Part shown: positions 43,321-54,095 of the stretch, piece after piece | Layout of the letters: the number at the start of each line of letters is the position of its first letter | Position numbering within the stretch: the stretch's first letter is position 1 | Assembly: GCA_963711035.1 (NCBI GenBank) | Contig: CAVQCN010000003.1 | Coordinates: forward strand, 682,001 to 746,000 | Direction: 5' to 3' | Length of the DNA: 64,000 bases | Source: WHTK01 sp963711035 | GTDB taxonomy: Bacteria > Chloroflexota > Dehalococcoidia > DSTF01 > WHTK01 | Position numbers and translations under genes: made by a program | Notes under the pieces: generated by a model | What the model was told of the DNA's origin: nothing | What the model saw: the letters and a program-made list of their open reading frames with translations, nothing else | Databases searched by the model: none

Positions 43321-44292
43321 ATGCGCGTGCTGGTAACGGGAGCCAACGGCTTCCTCGGTTCCTACGTCGTCGAGCAACTGGCCGAGTGCGGCCACGACCT
43401 GCGTCTGCTCATGCGCAGCAGCAGCCGCGTGCGCTTCCTGCAGGATGCGCCGTTCGAGCGCGTCGATGGCGACATGCGCGACGCCGAGAGCCTGGTGAAG
43501 GCAGTGCAGGGCGTCGATGCGGTCGTTCACCTGGCCGGGCTCACGTCGGCGCTCTCGGTTGAAGACTACGAGGCCGTAAACGCGCGCGGTAGCGCCTACC
43601 TGGCCCAGGCGGCCAGCCGCGCGGGCGTCGAACGCTTCGTCTATTGCTCCAGCCTGGCGGCCCAGGGCCCCAGCCCGGATGGCACACCCCAGCCGCCGGA
43701 GCCGGCGCGTCCCGTCAGCCACTACGGCCGTACGAAGCTGGCTGGTGAGGTCGCTACGCAGACCGAGCGAGAGAAGATGAACGTCTCGATCCTGCGCCTG
43801 CCCGTCATCTACGGCCCGCGAGACCGTGGCCTGCTGCCGTTCTACGAGTTCGCGAAGTTCCGTTTCCTGCCGGTCTACGGCGACGGAACCAATCGTCTCT
43901 CCTGGGTCCATGCCCGAGACGCCGCTGGCGCTATCGTCGCGACGCTGGAGCGTTCGCAGCAGAGCGGCGTCGTCTACACCGTCTCCGATGGCGCTACCTA
44001 CAGCTGGCGCGATCTGGGCGGCGAACTGGGCCGCGCCTTTGGCAGGAAGGTCTGGCTGATCGGTGTGCCGGGCCCGCTGTTCTCGATTGCCGGCAAGGCC
44101 ACCGACGTCGCCAGCCGCGTCTCGAAGCGATCGCTGCCGCTGACGGCCGAGAAGGTGGTCGAGATGAGCCAGCATGCCTGGGTGTGCGACAACGTACGCA
44201 TCAGCGCTGACCTCGGCTGGCAGCCATGCATCGACGCAGAGACCGGCGTCGCCGAGACCTATCACTGGTACCGCGCGAATCGCTGGCTTTAA
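43321..44292 (+). CDS. NAD-dependent epimerase/reductase, candidate ceramide reductase (CerR-like)
   Basis: A 323-residue extended SDR. The cofactor loop VTGANGFLGSYVVEQL, the Ser in FVYCSSLAAQGPS and the YxxxK in SHYGRTKLAGE are present. The C-terminus, PLTAEKVVEMSQHAWVCDNV with ISADLGW, is the ending found in 3-beta-HSD-like members that act on lipids. It follows the GNAT-like gene by 9 bases, completing an SPT / acyltransferase / reductase set like that of bacterial ceramide pathways. Another role in sugar or sterol-like metabolism cannot be excluded. Confidence 0.8.
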   Translation: MRVLVTGANGFLGSYVVEQLAECGHDLRLLMRSSSRVRFLQDAPFERVDGDMRDAESLVKAVQGVDAVVHLAGLTSALSVEDYEAVNARGSAYLAQAASRAGVERFVYCSSLAAQGPSPDGTPQPPEPARPVSHYGRTKLAGEVATQTEREKMNVSILRLPVIYGPRDRGLLPFYEFAKFRFLPVYGDGTNRLSWVHARDAAGAIVATLERSQQSGVVYTVSDGATYSWRDLGGELGRAFGRKVWLIGVPGPLFSIAGKATDVASRVSKRSLPLTAEKVVEMSQHAWVCDNVRISADLGWQPCIDAETGVAETYHWYRANRWL

Positions 44293-44440
44293 CCACTAGC
44301 GTGGTGGCGTTACCGCGCGGGGCGACCTTCGAGGACGGGCCTTTTCCTGACCGCCCGCCGGCCCGCCGAGGTCTACGAGGGAGTACGATCAAGACGTTGG
44401 CCGGCCCCGTCGCTGGCTTTGTTGCAAAGGAGAACATCCC

Positions 44441-44671
44441 ATGGCAGGAGAGACCTACAAGCTAATCGAGCTGGTCGGCACTTCGGAAGAAGGCGTAACG
44501 GAAGCGATCGACGCTGCCGTCCGCAAAGCTGGCGAGACGCTGAAGGCGATCGACTGGTTCCAGGTCGGCCAGGTACGCGGCCGGGTCGAGAACGGCAAGG
44601 TGGTCGAATACCAGGTCGACGTGAAGATCGGGTTCCGCATACTCTCAGAGACGGATATGGCCACCGAATAA
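44441..44671 (+). CDS. Dodecin family flavin-binding protein
   Basis: A 76-residue dodecin. The chain ETYKLIELVGTSEEGVTEAI, then KAGETLKAIDWFQVGQVRGR and VEYQVDVKIGFRIL, matches the family, including the flavin-stacking Trp in IDWFQ. Dodecins form hollow 12-mers that store FMN, riboflavin or CoA. AAAGGAG sits 8 bases before the ATG. It is followed 24 bases later by the APH-AAA gene; any link is unknown. Confidence 0.95.
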   Translation: MAGETYKLIELVGTSEEGVTEAIDAAVRKAGETLKAIDWFQVGQVRGRVENGKVVEYQVDVKIGFRILSETDMATE

Positions 44672-44695
44672 CGCCCGTCCCTGATCCGAGGGTTC

Positions 44696-46282
44696 ATGCC
44701 GCAACCACAGCTGCCCGAGCACGTCCGCGCCCTTCAGCGCCCCGATGCCTATGAGCCGCCCGTCGACAAGGTCGATCTGATCCAGACGCACATCTCCTTC
44801 GTACTGCTCGCTGGAGAGGACGTCTACAAAATCAAGAAGCCGGTCGACTTCGGCTTCCTCGACTTCTCAACCCTGGAGAAACGCCACGCGGCATGCGAGG
44901 CGGAGGTGCGTCTCAACCGCCGCGGCTGCCCCGACATCTATTTCGGCGTCGAGCCGATCACCCGCGGCGCGGATCACTTTGCTATCGGCGGTAACGGCGA
45001 GATCGTCGATTACGCCGTACACATGAAGCGCCTGCGCACTGAGCGCATGATGGACCGCCTGCTGGAGCAGGGCGCCATCGACTTCGACATGATCGGCAGG
45101 CTCGCAGCGCGGCTTGCCGACTTCCACCGCGCGGCCGAGACGGGGCTCGAAATAGCGCGCATCGGCGGCTACGAGACCCTGCGGCAGAACTGGCGTGACA
45201 ACCTGGACGACATGCGCCGCTTCGTGGGTCGCACGCTCGGGCCCAAGCGCTTCCAGCGCATCGAGGGCTATGTCACCGATTTCCTGCGCGACGAGGAGCC
45301 GATCCTGCGCCGCCGCGAGGCCGAGGGCTGGGTGCGCGACTGCCATGGCGACCTGCGCAGCGACGCCGTCTGCTTCGACGATCAGCTCGACACCAAGATC
45401 TGCCTGGTCGACTGCATCGAGTTCAACGACCGCATGCGTTACTCCGACATCGGCCTCGACGTCGGCTTCCTGGCGATGGACCTCGACTACCGTGGCCGCG
45501 GCGACCTCTCCGACCTGCTGCTCAGCCTCTACAGCGCGGCGATGGGTGACAAGGAGTTGCCGCTGCTGATCAACTTCTACAAGTGCTACCGCGCCTGCGT
45601 CCGCGGCAAGGTGGAAAGCCTGCTGCTCGATCAGGCGGAGGTGGGCAGGGAGCAGCGCGCCGGCGCCCGTCGTCGAGCCCGGGTCTACTTCGCGCTGGCG
45701 GAGCAGTACGCTCGCGGCCTGCGTTACGACGGCCCGGTCATCGTCATGGGGGCCAGCGGCTCCGGCAAGAGCGTGCTGGCCGGCGCTATTGCCACCCGTA
45801 TCGGAGCGGTGCTGCTGGCGACGGACGTCATCCGAAGAGAGCTCTTCGGCCGGCGAGAGGGCGCCCGTGGTGCAGACGAGATCGACGCGGGGCGCTACGC
45901 GCCGGATGCGCGCGAGCGTGTCTACACGCTGCTGGCGGAGCAGGCGCAGCGCTACCTGGACGAAGGCAGCGGCGTGGTGCTGGACGGAACCTACATCGAG
46001 CGGGCCCAGCGTGAGACCGCATACCGGCTGCGGTCGAAGTCGTCCCAGCCGCCGTTGCTGGTCGAGTGCTACGCACCCGATGACGTGGTGCGTCAGCGCC
46101 AGGCACGCCGCGAGAACGAGGAGTGGACGGCCTCAGAGGGACGCTGGGAGGTCTACCAGGCGCAGATGCGGCGCTACGAGGCGCCTGACGAGCTGCCGCC
46201 GCGCCAGCGCCTCACGCTCGACACGACGCAGCCGCTCGAAGAGCAGCTCGAAGTGGTGGTGAAGGCGCTGCCGAGGCGTTAG
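44696..46282 (+). CDS. Bifunctional aminoglycoside-phosphotransferase-like / AAA kinase protein
   Basis: A 528-residue fusion. The N-terminal half (about residues 1-330) is an APH-like kinase fold with H217-G-D-L in DCHGDLRSDAV and the metal-binding DCIEFNDRMRYSD. The C-terminal part has a P-loop G352-A-S-G-S-G-K-S359 and a downstream nucleoside/shikimate-kinase-like ATPase (LLATDVIRRELFG, VVLDGTYIERAQRE). This fusion is a known but poorly studied family. Substrates are unknown and antibiotic resistance should not be assumed. Confidence 0.9.
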   Translation: MPQPQLPEHVRALQRPDAYEPPVDKVDLIQTHISFVLLAGEDVYKIKKPVDFGFLDFSTLEKRHAACEAEVRLNRRGCPDIYFGVEPITRGADHFAIGGNGEIVDYAVHMKRLRTERMMDRLLEQGAIDFDMIGRLAARLADFHRAAETGLEIARIGGYETLRQNWRDNLDDMRRFVGRTLGPKRFQRIEGYVTDFLRDEEPILRRREAEGWVRDCHGDLRSDAVCFDDQLDTKICLVDCIEFNDRMRYSDIGLDVGFLAMDLDYRGRGDLSDLLLSLYSAAMGDKELPLLINFYKCYRACVRGKVESLLLDQAEVGREQRAGARRRARVYFALAEQYARGLRYDGPVIVMGASGSGKSVLAGAIATRIGAVLLATDVIRRELFGRREGARGADEIDAGRYAPDARERVYTLLAEQAQRYLDEGSGVVLDGTYIERAQRETAYRLRSKSSQPPLLVECYAPDDVVRQRQARRENEEWTASEGRWEVYQAQMRRYEAPDELPPRQRLTLDTTQPLEEQLEVVVKALPRR

Positions 46283-46438
46283 CGCTGCTTCGTCGTCGTC
46301 CCTGATGTAGGCTTCGGCCCTTAGCTCATCGCTGTTCGCATTAATCCAGTGAGGCAGCAAGCAGAAGAGCCAGAACTGGACGCCGAACGCCGCGAGGGCG
46401 AGCACCCAGACGGGAATTGAGTCAATTGTCTCGAACAT
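46133..46438 (-). CDS. Possible small single-pass membrane protein
   Basis: From ATG 46438 (GGAAG five bases upstream) the frame encodes MFETIDSIPVWVLALAAFGV then QFWLFCLLPHW, a good transmembrane helix, and a polar tail. The first 50 residues lie in the intergenic space; the last half runs antisense into the 3' end of the APH-AAA gene, which makes the C-terminal half suspect. It may be a short protein extended by chance. Confidence 0.35.
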   Translation of the reverse strand: MFETIDSIPVWVLALAAFGVQFWLFCLLPHWINANSDELRAEAYIRDDDEAALTPRQRLHHHFELLFERLRRVEREALARRQLVRRLVAPHLRLVDLPASL

Positions 46439-46535
46439 CATGTCTTCCACGGTACAGACCGAGCCGGGCCTAAGTGTTTCTTCCGCATAAAAATTCATGC
46501 AGGTTTGTTCGCTCTAGCCGGCAGTCGAGCGTACG

Positions 46536-47815
<1,280 letters not shown>

Positions 47816-47816
<1 letters not shown>

Positions 47817-49030
47817 TAGAGGCCCCCCAGGAAACGGCCCTGGTTCAGCGTGCGCTGCGGGTCGAACTGCGCCTTGAGGCGCCGCATCAGCTCGAAATCG
47901 CCGCGCGTACCGCCCCAGACGTCGATCTGCTGTTTGACGGCCGCTGGAGCGCGCTCGACCACCAGCGCGCCGTGCCCTTCGATGACGCACAGGCGCCGCA
48001 GGTCCGCGATCTGATCGACGCGCGGCGTGCGGTCCGGCATCCACGTGGCGCGCACCACGCCCACCGTGGGGTAGGCGAGGACGTCGGCGCCGAGCTGCGA
48101 CGCCGCATCGCAGATGCGTCCACTCGCGGTCGGCAGTATCCCGGCTCGTACGGCGATGTCGCCAGTCGAAGCTTGCCGTGACTCCGAAGCAGTAAGGCTC
48201 AGCTCCCGCGCGATCGTCTCTACCTCGCGGCGTGAGCGCTCCACGGCGGACGCGCCGCCGGCCAGGCGCACCTCGAGGTGCCAGTCGCCGTCCCGTGCTG
48301 CCAAAGCCAGGCCGTTCACGGCGAGGGCTGCGTCGCGGATGCGGAAGGCGGCGTCGGTGAGCTGCTCGCGGCTGCCGGCAAAGGTGAGCGTCTCTTGCTG
48401 CGCCGGTAGCGGCGCGACCTTGAGCGCCACCTGTGTGATGACGCCGAGTGTACCCAGGGCGCCGATCTGCAGCTTTGTGAGGTCGTAGCCGGCCACGTTC
48501 TTGACAACGCGGCCGCCCGAGTTGACCACGGTCCCATCGCCGAGCACGGCCTGCATCCCGATGACGAGGTCGCGGCCGGTGCCGTGGACGATGCGGGCCG
48601 GACCGCTGTCGTTCGCCGCGAGGATGCCGCCGATCGCGCCGTCGGTGGGCGGGTCGAGCGGCAGCCACTGCCGTTCCGTCGCCAGGCGCTGCTGCAGGGT
48701 CGAGAGCAGAACACCGGCCTGCACCGTGACGGTCAGGTCGGCCGGCTCGTACTCGACGATCTGGTCGAGGCCGCGAAGGTCGAGCGCGACGTCGTACCGC
48801 TCCGGTGGGCGGCCCAGCGCCATGCGGGCGCCGCTGCCCCATGGGATCAACGCCGCGTTCGCCTCGGACGCAGCGCGAACGATTGCCGAGACCTCGTCCG
48901 CAGTCGTCGGGGCCACGACCACCGAGGGGCGCAGGCCGTCGACCTCGAAGGCGTCTACAACCGATGAGAAGCGCTCCGCCGGCAACGCTCGACGCAGCTG
49001 TGTCTCGATGGCGGCTTCGCTGACGGTCAT
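47816..49030 (-). CDS. glcE: Glycolate oxidase FAD-binding subunit GlcE
   Basis: A 404-residue FAD_binding_4 protein. The FAD segment runs from VVVAPTTADEVSAIVRAASE through LIPWGSGARMALG to LDPPTDGAIGGILAANDSGP and VKNVAGYDLTKLQIGALGTL. It is shorter than GlcD, as is usual for GlcE. The ATG (49030) overlaps the glcD stop (TGATG), so D, E and F are translationally coupled. Confidence 0.94.
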
Positions 49031-50478
49031 CAGATGAAGGCGTCCGCGCCGAAGGCTTGCAGCGCGGTCGAGTGAATCTCGCCGCAGCCTTTCGAGGTAG
49101 GGAAGGCCTTGCAGGGGTTGAAGCGCTCGCCGGCCCCGAACACGTTCTTGAGGCGCAGCATGGCGTCCATGTCGGCATCGCTGAAGATCCAGGGCATGAA
49201 GTCGCGCTTCTCGAGGCCGACGCCGTGCTCGCCCGTGATCGTGCCGCCGGCGTCGACGCAGACGCGCATGATCGCCTCGCCGCAGGCTAGCACGCGCTGC
49301 GAAGCGCCGGGCACCCGTTCGTCGAACATGATCAGCGGGTGGAGGTTGCCGTCGCCGGCGTGGAAGACGTTGGCGACGGGTATGTCGAACTCGGCACTGA
49401 CCTCCGCGACGCGAGCCATGACTTCGGGCAGCTTCGTGCGCGGCACGACGCCGTCCAGCACGTAGTAGTTGGGGTGCAGGCGGCCCACGGCGCTGATCGC
49501 GCCCTTGCGTCCGGACCACAGACGCTCGCGGTCCGCCGGATCGACCGCCTCGCGCACCTCACGGGCGCCATTCTCCAGGCAGACGGCGCGGGCGTGCGAG
49601 GCGTCTTCAGCCGTCGCCTCGGTCAGGCCTTCGACCTCGATGAGCAGCACGGCGCCGGCGTCCAGCGGATAGCCGACGTGGAAGGCAGGCTCCACCGCCT
49701 GGATGATGGCGTTGTCGAGCATCTCCAGCGCGGCCGGAATGAGACCGGAGGCGATGATGCCGCTGACGGCGCGCGTGGCATCGTCAATGGACTCAAAGAC
49801 GCCGAGCAGCGTGCGGGTGGATTCGGGCAGGCGCGAGAGTCGCACAAGGACTCGCGTCACGACGCAGAGTGTGCCCTCAGAGCCGACGACGGCGCCGGCA
49901 AGGTCGTAGCCGGGCACGTCACGCGCAACGCCACCGGTCCAGACGATCTCCCCGTCGCCCAGCACCAGCTCGAGGCCGAGGACGTGGTTGGTCGTGACAC
50001 CGTAGGCGAGGCAGTGCGGCCCGCCGGCGTTCTCGGACACGTTGCCGCCGATCGTGCAGGCGCGCTGACTGGAGGGGTCGGGCGCGTAGTAGAGGCCGTA
50101 CTGCGCCACCGCCTGACTCAGCTCCAGGTTGACGACGCCGGGCTGAACCAGGGCGGTGCGGTTCTCGACGTCCACTTCGAGAATCCGGTTCATACGTGAC
50201 ATAACGAGGAGCAGGCCGCCGACGGCCGAGACAGCACCGCCGCTGAGCCCCGTGCCGGCGCCGCGTGGGATCACCGGCAGATCGTACTTGCGCGCGATGC
50301 GCAGAGCCGCGGCGATCTCGCCGGCGTGATCGGGCAGGACGACCACGGTAGGGCGGCCGCGCTCGATGGTGGCGTCGTACTCGTAGACGAGCAGGTCCTC
50401 CGGGGCGCTGAGGACGCGGCCCGGCGCCAGCGCCTGCTCCAGCTCCGAAATCGCTTCGGGCGGTATGCGGTCAGTCAC
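49030..50478 (-). CDS. glcD: Glycolate oxidase subunit GlcD (FAD-linked oxidase)
   Basis: A 482-residue catalytic FAD subunit of the lactate/glycolate oxidase family. The PP-loop region LPVIPRGAGTGLSGGAVSAV, the APDPSSQRACTIGGNVSENA block and the C-terminal VFHAGDGNLHPLIMFD and TGEHGVGLEKRDFM motifs are intact. It oxidises glycolate to glyoxylate or D-lactate to pyruvate. GTG start 50478; it heads the glcDEF operon, 54 bases after the CBS-zinc-ribbon gene. Confidence 0.95.
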   Translation of the reverse strand: MTDRIPPEAISELEQALAPGRVLSAPEDLLVYEYDATIERGRPTVVVLPDHAGEIAAALRIARKYDLPVIPRGAGTGLSGGAVSAVGGLLLVMSRMNRILEVDVENRTALVQPGVVNLELSQAVAQYGLYYAPDPSSQRACTIGGNVSENAGGPHCLAYGVTTNHVLGLELVLGDGEIVWTGGVARDVPGYDLAGAVVGSEGTLCVVTRVLVRLSRLPESTRTLLGVFESIDDATRAVSGIIASGLIPAALEMLDNAIIQAVEPAFHVGYPLDAGAVLLIEVEGLTEATAEDASHARAVCLENGAREVREAVDPADRERLWSGRKGAISAVGRLHPNYYVLDGVVPRTKLPEVMARVAEVSAEFDIPVANVFHAGDGNLHPLIMFDERVPGASQRVLACGEAIMRVCVDAGGTITGEHGVGLEKRDFMPWIFSDADMDAMLRLKNVFGAGERFNPCKAFPTSKGCGEIHSTALQAFGADAFI

Positions 50479-50532
50479 GTTGAGATAGTAACAGGTGAAG
50501 CGTGCCTGAGCTCCAGAGGCCGGCAGGCGTCC

Positions 50533-51039
50533 CTAGACCAGGTTGGGCGAGATGTGAGCGAAGACGCGGTTGACGTCGACGACGGACACGGGCTTGTCGT
50601 CCTTGAGGATCGGCACGTGGCGAAAACCGCCCGAGGCCATGATGTTCAGCGCCAGCGCCAGGCTGTCGTCCTCCTGCAGGCAGATGGGGTCCGGGGTCAT
50701 GACCTGGTCGCAGGTGACGGCGTTAAGGTCCTCGTTAGGGCCTGCCACCTTGTGCAGGATGTCGCTGCTGGTGATGATGCCGGCCAGCGCGTCGCCGCGC
50801 ATCACCAGTACGCACTCCGAATCGCGGTCCTGCATGAGACGCACCGCGTAGCCGACCGGGTCGGAGACGCCTACGCTGACGATGTCGCGCCGCGGCAGCG
50901 CGCCGAGCGGCTGCCGGATGAAAGCGGGCGTTCCGCCCTCTTCCGCGTCCGGCAGGTCGAGACCGTAGAGCGGGTTCCCGCAGTTGGCGCACTCGTCGAC
51001 GCCTTCGATGTTGTCTGTCTTGCAAACCGGGCACAGCAT
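50533..51039 (-). CDS. Zinc-ribbon plus CBS-pair protein
   Basis: A 168-residue protein. A zinc ribbon (LCPVCKTDNIEGVDECANCG, two CxxC pairs) is joined to two CBS motifs (ALPRRDIVSVGVSDPVGYAV with CVLVMRGDALAGIITSSDIL; MTPDPICLQEDDSLALALNI with FRHVPILKDDKPVSVVDVNR). CBS pairs bind adenine nucleotides or S-adenosylmethionine, and the ribbon may bind a partner. ATG 51039 follows AGGAGGAGG. It lies between the korAB and glcDEF operons, so it may sense energy state for either. A function is not established. Confidence 0.88.
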   Translation of the reverse strand: MLCPVCKTDNIEGVDECANCGNPLYGLDLPDAEEGGTPAFIRQPLGALPRRDIVSVGVSDPVGYAVRLMQDRDSECVLVMRGDALAGIITSSDILHKVAGPNEDLNAVTCDQVMTPDPICLQEDDSLALALNIMASGGFRHVPILKDDKPVSVVDVNRVFAHISPNLV

Positions 51040-51102
51040 GGCTGCCTCCTCCTGTGCTCCCCGGCATAGATTATCTCGCGCGGCTCGGATCGTGATCAAA
51101 AG

Positions 51103-51130
51103 AAGAGGCCCGAGGTGACTCGGGCCTCTT
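51103..51130. terminator. Terminator downstream of korB
   Basis: The stem AAGAGGCCCGAG / CTCGGGCCTCTT with a GTGA loop is flanked by T-rich sequence on both strands (TTGTTTTG and CTTTTGATC). Confidence 0.88.
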
Positions 51131-51157
51131 TGTTTTGATTGGTCGGACGGAGCGGGC

Positions 51158-52192
51158 CTATTCGACGGTCCAGATGTCTCCCTGACGGAAAAGCGCGGCC
51201 AGGTCACCCTCACCCTGCGTCTCGACGGCCTCGTCGAGCTGCTCCTGCATCATGTCGTTGTACGTCGGGCGCTCGATGTCGCGAATGACACCGACCGGTA
51301 CCGGGAACTCGGGGTACTCGAGGCGGCTGAGCATGAAGGCCAGCGTCGGGTCTTCCAGCTTCTCGTCGTGGACCAGGATGTCCTTCTCGGTGATGCCGTC
51401 TTCGCCAAGCGTGACGACCTCCGGCTTGAGGCCGTTGAGGCGAATGCCCCTGTCTTCGTGCTTGCCGAAGATCATCGGCTCGCCGTGCTTGAGGTAGAGC
51501 ATGCGGTCGGCACGCACGTCGCGGGCGGTGAACTCGTCGAAGGCGCCGTCGTTGTAGATGTTGCAGTTCTGGTAGATCTCGACGAAGGAAGCGCCCTTGT
51601 GGTCGTACGATGCTTTCAGCATTTCGACCATGTGGTGCGGGTCGGCGTCGATCGAGCGGGCCACGAAGGTGGCCTCGGCGCCTAGCGCAACGGCGAGAGG
51701 CCGCAGCGGCCAGTCGATGGCGCCCATAGGCGACGACTTCGTTACCTTCGAGAGCGGCGAGGTCGGCGAATACTGGCCCTTGGTCAGGCCGTAGATCTCG
51801 TTGTTGTGCAGGATGATCTGCAGGTCTATGTTGCGCCGCATCACGTGCAGGATGTGGTTGCCGCCGATGCTGAGGGCGTCGCCGTCGCCTGTAATGACCC
51901 AGACGCTGAGCTCGGGACGCGTCACCTTGAGGCCGGAGGCGATGGTGGGCGCGCGGCCATGGATGCTGTGGAACCCGTACGTGTTCATGTAGTACGGCAG
52001 GCGGCTGGAGCAGCCGATGCCGGAGATGAACACGATGTTCTCGCGCGGGATGCCCAGGTCAGGCATGACGCGCTGGGTCTGGGCGAGGATCGAGTAGTCG
52101 CCGCAGCCGGGGCACCAGCGCACTTCCTGGTCCGAGACGAAGTCACGTCGAGTCAGCACCTCGATGGAGTCGCTCTTGTCGGTCGTTACCAT
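51158..52192 (-). CDS. korB: 2-oxoacid:ferredoxin oxidoreductase, beta subunit
   Basis: A 344-residue TPP-binding subunit. CPGCGDYSILAQTQRVMPDL at the start holds the [4Fe-4S]-type CxxC, then GIGCSSRLPYYMNTYGFHSI, and the TPP/Mg motif GDGDALSIGGNHILHVMRR with NNEIYGLTKGQ. AGGAGC precedes the ATG. It pairs with the fused gamma-alpha subunit upstream to oxidise 2-oxoglutarate or a related oxoacid to an acyl-CoA while reducing ferredoxin. The substrate choice is inferred from the KorAB type. Confidence 0.94.
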   Translation of the reverse strand: MVTTDKSDSIEVLTRRDFVSDQEVRWCPGCGDYSILAQTQRVMPDLGIPRENIVFISGIGCSSRLPYYMNTYGFHSIHGRAPTIASGLKVTRPELSVWVITGDGDALSIGGNHILHVMRRNIDLQIILHNNEIYGLTKGQYSPTSPLSKVTKSSPMGAIDWPLRPLAVALGAEATFVARSIDADPHHMVEMLKASYDHKGASFVEIYQNCNIYNDGAFDEFTARDVRADRMLYLKHGEPMIFGKHEDRGIRLNGLKPEVVTLGEDGITEKDILVHDEKLEDPTLAFMLSRLEYPEFPVPVGVIRDIERPTYNDMMQEQLDEAVETQGEGDLAALFRQGDIWTVE

Positions 52193-52238
52193 AACTAGCT
52201 CCTGATGTTCCTTACTGTCCGTAGCGGGTCGGAGTCTC

Positions 52239-54095
52239 TTAATCAGCTAACTCGAGGATCTTCGCCTCGATTTCCGCAATCGTGAACGGCCGGCCGGTGA
52301 TGCGGTTCAAGCCGACCGCGTCCACCAGAAAGCGGCCCCGCAGCAGCAGGCTGAGCTGGCCCATGTTGTTTTCCGGCACGAGGATCTTGTTGAAGCGGCT
52401 CAGGACGTCGCCCAGGTTCTTCGGGAACGGGTTGAGGTGGCGCAGGTGGATCTGCGAGACGCTCTTGCCCTTGGCCTGCGCCCGCTGGACCGCTGTGCGG
52501 TTGACGCCATAGGTGCTGCCCCAGCCGACGACAAGGATGTCACCGTGGTCCTCGCCGTAGACCTCCACGTCCGGGATGTCATTGGCGATGCGCTCGATCT
52601 TCTCGAACCGCAGGTGCGTCATCAGGTTGTGGTTCTCAGCCTCGTAGTTGACGTTGCCGGTGATGTTCGCCTTCTCGAGGCCGCCGATGCGGTGCTCGAG
52701 GCCGGGTGTGCCGGGTACGGCCCAGGGACGGGCCAGCGTCTCCGGGTCGCGCTCGTATGCTTTGAACGTCTCCGGATCCGTGGCGAAGTTCGGTTCCATC
52801 TTGGGCAGTGAGTCGAAGTCCGGGATCAGCCAGGGTTCGGAGCCGACGCCCAGGTAGAGGTCGGAAAGGAAGATGACCGGCGTGCGGTACTTGATGGCGA
52901 TGCGCCAGGCCTCGATCGCAGCGTTGAAGCAGTCCGATGAGGTCGCCGGTGCCACGATCGCCACCGGCGCGACGCTGTTGCGGCCGAACATGCACTGCAG
53001 GAGGTCGCCTTGCTCAGTCTTGGTCGGGATGCCGGTGCTGGGGCCGGAGCGCTGCACGTCGATGATGACGAGGGGCAACTCCACCATGACGGCGAGACCG
53101 ATGGCCTCGCTCTTGAGCGCGATGCCAGGCCCGGAGGTGCCGGTCATGCCAAGCGAACCGCCGAACGAGGCGCCGATGGCCGAGCCGATGGCCGCGATCT
53201 CGTCCTCGGCCTGGAAGGTGCGCACGCCGAAACGCTTGAAAGTGGCCAGCTCATGCAAGATGTCGCTGGCCGGTGTGATCGGGTAGCTGCCGTAGAACAG
53301 GGGACGTCCGGCCAGCTTGCTGGCGGTGAGGAAGCCGAGGGCGGTGGCTTCGTTGCCGGTGATGTTGCGGTAGAGGCCGGGGGCCAGCTTGGCCTTCGGT
53401 ACGTGGTAGTGCTGCGCAAACGCCTCGGTGGTCTCGCCGTAGTAGTACCCGGCCTTCAGCGTCTTGACGTTGGCCTCGGCGACCTTCGGGTTGCGCCTGC
53501 CGAAGCGCTCCTCGATGTACTTCAGGGTCGTGTCCATGGGCCGGCTGTACATCCAGAACATGAGGCCAAGGGCGAACATGTTCTTTGAGCGGTCGATCTC
53601 CTGAGCGGAGAGGCCTGTGTCGGCCAGGGCGCGCGAGTTCAGCGAGCCAATCGGCACCTGGAAAACCCGGTAGGACTGCAGGGTGCCATCCTCGAGCGGG
53701 TTTGAGGTGTAGTTGGCCTTCTTGAGGTTGGTCTCGTTGAATTCGTCGGTGTTGATGACGACCATGCCGCCCTTGGGCAGGTCGGGCAGGTGCACCTTGA
53801 GGGCCGCCGGGTTCATGGCGACGAGGACGTCTGGGACGTCGCCGGGGGTGTAGATGTCGTAGCTGGAGAAGCTGACCTGGAAAGCGCTAACGCCAGGGAG
53901 GGAGCCTTGCGGCGCCCGGATCTCGGCCGGGATGTCCGGCACCGTGCTGATGTCGTTGCCGAATACAGCGGAGGTCTTCGTGAACTGCGTGCCGGTCAGC
54001 TGCATACCATCGCCCGAGTCGCCCGCGAAGCGGATCGTTACGCGGTCGAGGTCCACTACCTCGGGGTTTGCTTCGTCTCTGGTTAGAGTTGTCAC
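52239..54095 (-). CDS. korA: 2-oxoacid:acceptor oxidoreductase, alpha subunit with fused gamma domain
   Basis: A 618-residue subunit. The gamma domain is N-terminal (about residues 18-190: VTIRFAGDSGDGMQLTGTQF, LVAMNPAALKVHLPDLPKGG); the pyrimidine-binding alpha domain follows (GNEATALGFLTASKLAGRPL, GMTGTSGPGIALKSEAIGLA, VIDVQRSGPSTGIPTKTEQG). The C-terminal domain ends with KSVSQIHLRHLNPFPKNLGD. GTG 54095 overlaps the stop of the CBS gene by one base, so the CBS protein, KorA and KorB are made together. Confidence 0.94.
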   Translation of the reverse strand: MTTLTRDEANPEVVDLDRVTIRFAGDSGDGMQLTGTQFTKTSAVFGNDISTVPDIPAEIRAPQGSLPGVSAFQVSFSSYDIYTPGDVPDVLVAMNPAALKVHLPDLPKGGMVVINTDEFNETNLKKANYTSNPLEDGTLQSYRVFQVPIGSLNSRALADTGLSAQEIDRSKNMFALGLMFWMYSRPMDTTLKYIEERFGRRNPKVAEANVKTLKAGYYYGETTEAFAQHYHVPKAKLAPGLYRNITGNEATALGFLTASKLAGRPLFYGSYPITPASDILHELATFKRFGVRTFQAEDEIAAIGSAIGASFGGSLGMTGTSGPGIALKSEAIGLAVMVELPLVIIDVQRSGPSTGIPTKTEQGDLLQCMFGRNSVAPVAIVAPATSSDCFNAAIEAWRIAIKYRTPVIFLSDLYLGVGSEPWLIPDFDSLPKMEPNFATDPETFKAYERDPETLARPWAVPGTPGLEHRIGGLEKANITGNVNYEAENHNLMTHLRFEKIERIANDIPDVEVYGEDHGDILVVGWGSTYGVNRTAVQRAQAKGKSVSQIHLRHLNPFPKNLGDVLSRFNKILVPENNMGQLSLLLRGRFLVDAVGLNRITGRPFTIAEIEAKILELAD

